A stretch of 64,000 nucleotides of DNA from Peptacetobacter sp900550335 (GTDB taxonomy: Bacteria > Bacillota > Clostridia > Peptostreptococcales > Peptostreptococcaceae), in assembly GCF_047528295.1 (NCBI RefSeq), contig NZ_CP180001.1:186001-250000 (forward strand), in the 5' to 3' direction. Within the stretch, counting starts at the first letter, position 1, and each line of letters starts with the position of its first letter. This document shows positions 60,902 through 64,000 of this stretch, piece by piece. The notes under the pieces were generated by a model. The model was not told the origin of the DNA. It saw only the letters and a program-made list of their open reading frames with translations, and searched no databases. Both the position numbers and the translations under genes were made by a program.

Positions 60902-62086
60902 CTAAAGATTTTCTAATACTGAGTATCCTATAGTATTTTCTGGCATTTCTACATCAAAGTTGTCTGCTATAGTCGCACCTATTACAGCAAATGTACTTGC
61001 ATCTTCCATTTTTCCACCATTTTCAAATTTTGGTGAATACGCTATAAATGGAACTCTTTCTCTTGTATGGTCAGTACCTTTAAATGTAGGATCATTACCA
61101 TGGTCTGCTGTTACTATAAGTAAATCGTCCTCTTTTAAATGATGTAAAAGTTCTCCTAACTTTTCATCAAATCTTTCTATCTCTTCACTATATCCTTTTG
61201 GATTTCTTCTGTGTCCCCATAATGCATCGAAATCAACTAAATTTACAAAGCAAAGTCCATTGAAATCTCTATCTGCTATTTCTATAGTCTGCTCCATTCC
61301 ATGAACAGATGATTTTGAGCGATTTGATTCAGTTATCCCTTCTCCATCAAATATATCATTTATTTTACCAACAGATATTACATCATATCCGTTGTCTTTT
61401 AACTGATTTAAAACTGTTTTTCCAAATGGTTTTAGCGCATAGTCATGTCTATTAGAAGTTCTTTTAAATTCTCCTTTTTTCATACCTGTATATGGTCTAG
61501 CTATTACTCTTCCGACCTTCCATTCATCTTTTAATGTAAGTTCTCTAGCTATTTCACAGTATTTATAGAGATTTTCAAGTCCCATTGTCTCTTCATTTCC
61601 ACAAATCTGTAATACAGAATCTGCTGATGTATAGACAATTAGGTGACCTTTTTCTATTTCTTCTTCTCCTAGTTCTTCTATTATAGCTGTTCCACTTGCA
61701 CTTTTATTTCCTATTATTTTTCTACCACATCTTTTTTCAAGCTCTTTTATAAGTTCATCAGGGAATCCTGTCTCTGTAAATGTCTTAAATGGTGTTTCAA
61801 CATTTAACCCCATCATTTCCCAATGACCTGTCATAGTATCTTTACCTACGCTTTTTTCATTTAGAGCCATGTATCTTCCAATTGGATTTTCTACAGGAGC
61901 TAGTCCTTTTAATTCTTTAAGATTGGCAATACCTAGTTTATGAAGATTAGGCATATTTGTTCCTTCATTTTCAACTATATGACCTAAAGTATCTGCTCCA
62001 CTATCTCCATAATTAGCTGCATCTGCCATTTCTCCTATTCCAAGTGAATCTACTACAACGACAAATATACGTTTATATTTACTCAT
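60902..62086 (-). CDS. deoB: Phosphopentomutase
   Basis: A 394-aa metalloenzyme of the alkaline phosphatase superfamily that interconverts (deoxy)ribose-1- and -5-phosphate. Hallmarks: FVVVVDSLGIGEMADAANYGDSG, of which DSLGIGEMADA is typical; GKDTMTGHWEMMG with the phospho-Thr; NLVDFDALWGHRRN; and the metal-site TADHGNDPTFKGTDHTRE. AGGGGTG site before the ATG. In the deo operon between nupC and deoC. Confidence 0.96.
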   Translation of the reverse strand: MSKYKRIFVVVVDSLGIGEMADAANYGDSGADTLGHIVENEGTNMPNLHKLGIANLKELKGLAPVENPIGRYMALNEKSVGKDTMTGHWEMMGLNVETPFKTFTETGFPDELIKELEKRCGRKIIGNKSASGTAIIEELGEEEIEKGHLIVYTSADSVLQICGNEETMGLENLYKYCEIARELTLKDEWKVGRVIARPYTGMKKGEFKRTSNRHDYALKPFGKTVLNQLKDNGYDVISVGKINDIFDGEGITESNRSKSSVHGMEQTIEIADRDFNGLCFVNLVDFDALWGHRRNPKGYSEEIERFDEKLGELLHHLKEDDLLIVTADHGNDPTFKGTDHTRERVPFIAYSPKFENGGKMEDASTFAVIGATIADNFDVEMPENTIGYSVLENL

Positions 62087-62164
62087 TTTACATTCACCCC
62101 TTTTATATTTATTGCTTATTTAGATTTCTCTATTTACTACTATTATAGTTTATTTTTTTCCCAA

Positions 62165-63367
62165 TTAGAATAACATTATAAATCCTACTGCCATTGCACT
62201 TAGTAAACTTACTGCAACCCCACCTATCATAGCTCTGAAAACTAATCTAGCTAGTGTGCTTTTTTTCTCTGGGCAAAGTATACCTATACCAGATACACAT
62301 ATACCTAAGCTTGAGAAGTTAGCAAATCCACAAAGTGATATTGTAGCCATTATTGCAGTTCTTGGATCCATACCAGATATTATTTTACCTAACTGTTCAA
62401 ATGCTACGAATTCATTTATTACAAGTTTGCTTCCTAAAAGATTTCCTTCCATTAGTATTTCTGATGGGTCTAATCCCATAAGTGCTCCAAATGGTGCAAA
62501 TACATAAGAGAAAATCTGTTCTAGACTTATTCCGAATATACCTAAGCCTTTATTTATTAATGCAACTAATGCAACCATTGCTATTAAAGAAGCTCCCATT
62601 GATAATGCCATCTGCATACCAGTTACTGCACCTTCTGAAATAGCTTCTATTACATTTGCATTGTTACCTTTATTATCCATTTTTATATCCCCAACCTCGT
62701 GAATTTCTTCTGTCTGAGGGAATATTATTTTTGAAACCATTATACTTCCTATTGGAACTAATGCACTTGCTATTAATAAGTATTCCATTGGAATTCCAAG
62801 TGCCGTATATCCACCTAATATTGAAACAGACATACTTCCCATTCCAGATACTAGTACGACCATGATTTCACTATCTGTCATTTTATTTAGATATTTACTT
62901 ATAAGTATTGGACTGTCTGTCTGACCTAAGAACATGTTGGCAACTGCTACGAAACTTTCAACTTCTGAACTTCCCATTATCCAGCCAACTGCTTTACCTA
63001 TCCATTTAACTACAAAGTTAAGTACACCTATATAGTAAAGTAAACTTACAAGTGCTGATAAGAAAACTATATTTCCTAATACCTGTATTGCAAATATCAT
63101 ACCTGTTGGTGCTGAACTATCTGCTAATGAACCGAATACAAAAGATAATCCATTTGAACCACAGTTTATAACTCCTGTTACAGCATCCGATATTTTTGAA
63201 ACTACCATTCTACCTGCTGGAACCTTTACAAGTACTAAAGCTATGATAAACTGAGCTATCATACCTTTTAAAAGCATTTTGAATGATACATCTTTTCTTT
63301 TCCAAGATATTAACCAAAGTATTCCTAGTACTACTACAATTCCCAGTAAATTTAATATTGCTTTCAT
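62165..63367 (-). CDS. nupC: Concentrative nucleoside transporter (NupC/CNT family)
   Basis: A 400-aa nucleoside:cation symporter with about ten membrane spans. Family hallmarks: GMIAQFIIALVLVKVPAGR, VANMFLGQTDSPILI, and VSGMGSMSVSILGGY near residue 175. NEFVAFEQLG is the conserved C-terminal region, followed by AIMATISLCGFANFSSLGI. It supplies nucleosides to the phosphorylase and mutase in the same operon. AGGAGA site before the ATG. Confidence 0.94.
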   Translation of the reverse strand: MKAILNLLGIVVVLGILWLISWKRKDVSFKMLLKGMIAQFIIALVLVKVPAGRMVVSKISDAVTGVINCGSNGLSFVFGSLADSSAPTGMIFAIQVLGNIVFLSALVSLLYYIGVLNFVVKWIGKAVGWIMGSSEVESFVAVANMFLGQTDSPILISKYLNKMTDSEIMVVLVSGMGSMSVSILGGYTALGIPMEYLLIASALVPIGSIMVSKIIFPQTEEIHEVGDIKMDNKGNNANVIEAISEGAVTGMQMALSMGASLIAMVALVALINKGLGIFGISLEQIFSYVFAPFGALMGLDPSEILMEGNLLGSKLVINEFVAFEQLGKIISGMDPRTAIMATISLCGFANFSSLGICVSGIGILCPEKKSTLARLVFRAMIGGVAVSLLSAMAVGFIMLF

Positions 63368-63399
63368 CCGTTTTTCTCCTCTATTTACTGAAAATCAGC

Positions 63400-64000
63400 C
63401 TATTTATTATTTTCTTTATCTTCTTTTATTAATATACGAAGTGCTTCTATACCAACTTTTATAGCACTTTCTGTATCGTGTACTATTGGGTTTTCTAATC
63501 CTGCTGCATTTCTTTCCTGATTTCCTACAACTAAGAAGTTAGAACCACAACGAACACCTAAATGACTAGCTACTATAAATAATGCAGCTGATTCCATTTC
63601 TGAAGCTTTACATCCTAATCTTTTCCAAGCTTCCCATTTATTTAAAAGTTCATAACTAACTGGCATTCTTTCTGGTTCATGCTGTCCGTAGAATGCATCT
63701 TTACACTGAACAACTCCTGCATGATATGTATATCCTAATTTTTTAGCTGCTGTAACTAAAGCATTAGTTACTTCTAAATCTGCAACTGCTGGGAATTCTA
63801 TTGGAGCGTATTCTCTTGAAGTACCTTCCATTCTTATAGCACCAGTGGCTACTACTATATCTCCACCTTTTACATCTATATCTATTCCTCCACAAGTACC
63901 AACTCTTACAAATGTATCTGCACCGCAAAGTCTAAGTTCTTCCATTGCTATTGATGCTGATGGACCACCTATACCTGTTGATGTAACACTTACTTTTTCC
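63400..64000 (-). CDS. udp: Uridine phosphorylase, 5' end cut by window edge
   Basis: The frame is open through the right edge, so only the C-terminal part is present. It reads KVSVTSTGIGGPSASIAMEE, then RVGTCGGI, IEFPAVADLEV, QCKDAFYGQHEPERMPVSYE and SEMESAALFIVASHLGVR, which is diagnostic of the udp branch of nucleoside phosphorylases. It cleaves uridine or deoxyuridine to ribose-1-phosphate and uracil. Upstream in the deo-type operon; the start lies outside the window. Confidence 0.92.
   Translation of the reverse strand, partial: EKVSVTSTGIGGPSASIAMEELRLCGADTFVRVGTCGGIDIDVKGGDIVVATGAIRMEGTSREYAPIEFPAVADLEVTNALVTAAKKLGYTYHAGVVQCKDAFYGQHEPERMPVSYELLNKWEAWKRLGCKASEMESAALFIVASHLGVRCGSNFLVVGNQERNAAGLENPIVHDTESAIKVGIEALRILIKEDKENNK

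Overview
The window is AT-rich DNA from a low-GC anaerobic Firmicute. The best fit is Clostridia of the Peptostreptococcaceae type (Clostridioides/Peptostreptococcus relatives). The reasons are a surface protein anchored by three cell-wall-binding type 2 repeats, an IStron (group I intron plus TnpB) of the kind known from Clostridioides difficile, a hybrid-cluster protein with its own Crp/Fnr regulator, and a run of Clostridium-type hypothetical families. No species is claimed. Most genes lie on the minus strand. An unusual trait of the core genes is near-exclusive use of CAG for glutamine despite the AT-rich composition.

Region by region. 1-220: the 5' end of a 16S rRNA gene and its promoter (minus strand). 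250-3969: a NitT/TauT-type ABC importer behind a BioB-like radical SAM enzyme. 4358-5568: two membrane proteins (hemolysin III family, DUF1097). 5788-7460: a sodium/amino-acid symporter under a glycine riboswitch with a leader terminator. 7671-11140: a Zn/Cd-type P1B-ATPase with two metal-binding domains and a seven-unit His/Cys repeat, behind an ArsR/SmtB repressor with two matching operators. 11241-16631: a polar amino acid (possibly cyst(e)ine) ABC transporter with two DUF169 proteins, then a MalY-type C-S lyase. 16833-23649: hypothetical proteins, a HAD phosphatase, a RelE/RelB-like toxin-antitoxin pair, a Cys-rich TPR protein beside a DUF5685 protein, an iron alcohol dehydrogenase, and a protein carrying a DnaA domain-I-like fold.

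24028-34379: a purine operon in the order purE-F-M-N-H-D-L, with CGAAC-containing inverted sites upstream that look like Pur boxes. 34902-40060: a small membrane protein, a pentapeptide-repeat protein, a 5'-nucleotidase family protein, a CobW-type metal GTPase with a palindromic operator overlapping its promoter, and a LytTR-DUF3021 regulator pair that looks acquired. 40206-43695: two pieces of a fucO-type alcohol dehydrogenase separated by a roughly 2.3 kb IStron. The element reads, on the minus strand, as group I ribozyme, then tnpB with all catalytic residues, then an omega-RNA-like right end. A perfect 23-nt complementarity flanks tnpB and would loop the ORF out of the RNA.

43823-48480: a TetR regulator, an XRE regulator fused to a superoxide-reductase-like domain, and a nitrosative-stress unit (Fe-S protein, Crp/Fnr regulator, Hcp). 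That unit has the same palindrome centred at -41.5 of the predicted promoters of both target genes. 48532-53990: a histidine phosphatase, the large surface protein, and a divergent Mga-like regulator. 54101-56555: cobT-cobU-cobS for cobalamin nucleotide-loop assembly. 56683-59864: a 41-codon ORF, a C-terminal processing protease, 5-formyl-THF cyclo-ligase, acpS and a CBS-domain protein. 60241-64000: deoxynucleoside catabolism (udp-nupC-deoB-deoC), running off the window edge.

The most interesting items are the IStron with its long-range pairing and its mismatched exon pieces, the self-consistent Hcp regulon, the XRE-superoxide-reductase fusion, the radical SAM/ABC pairing and the DnaA-domain-I-like protein. 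All family calls come from reading motifs, without database searches. Splice sites, element ends and operators are inferences.
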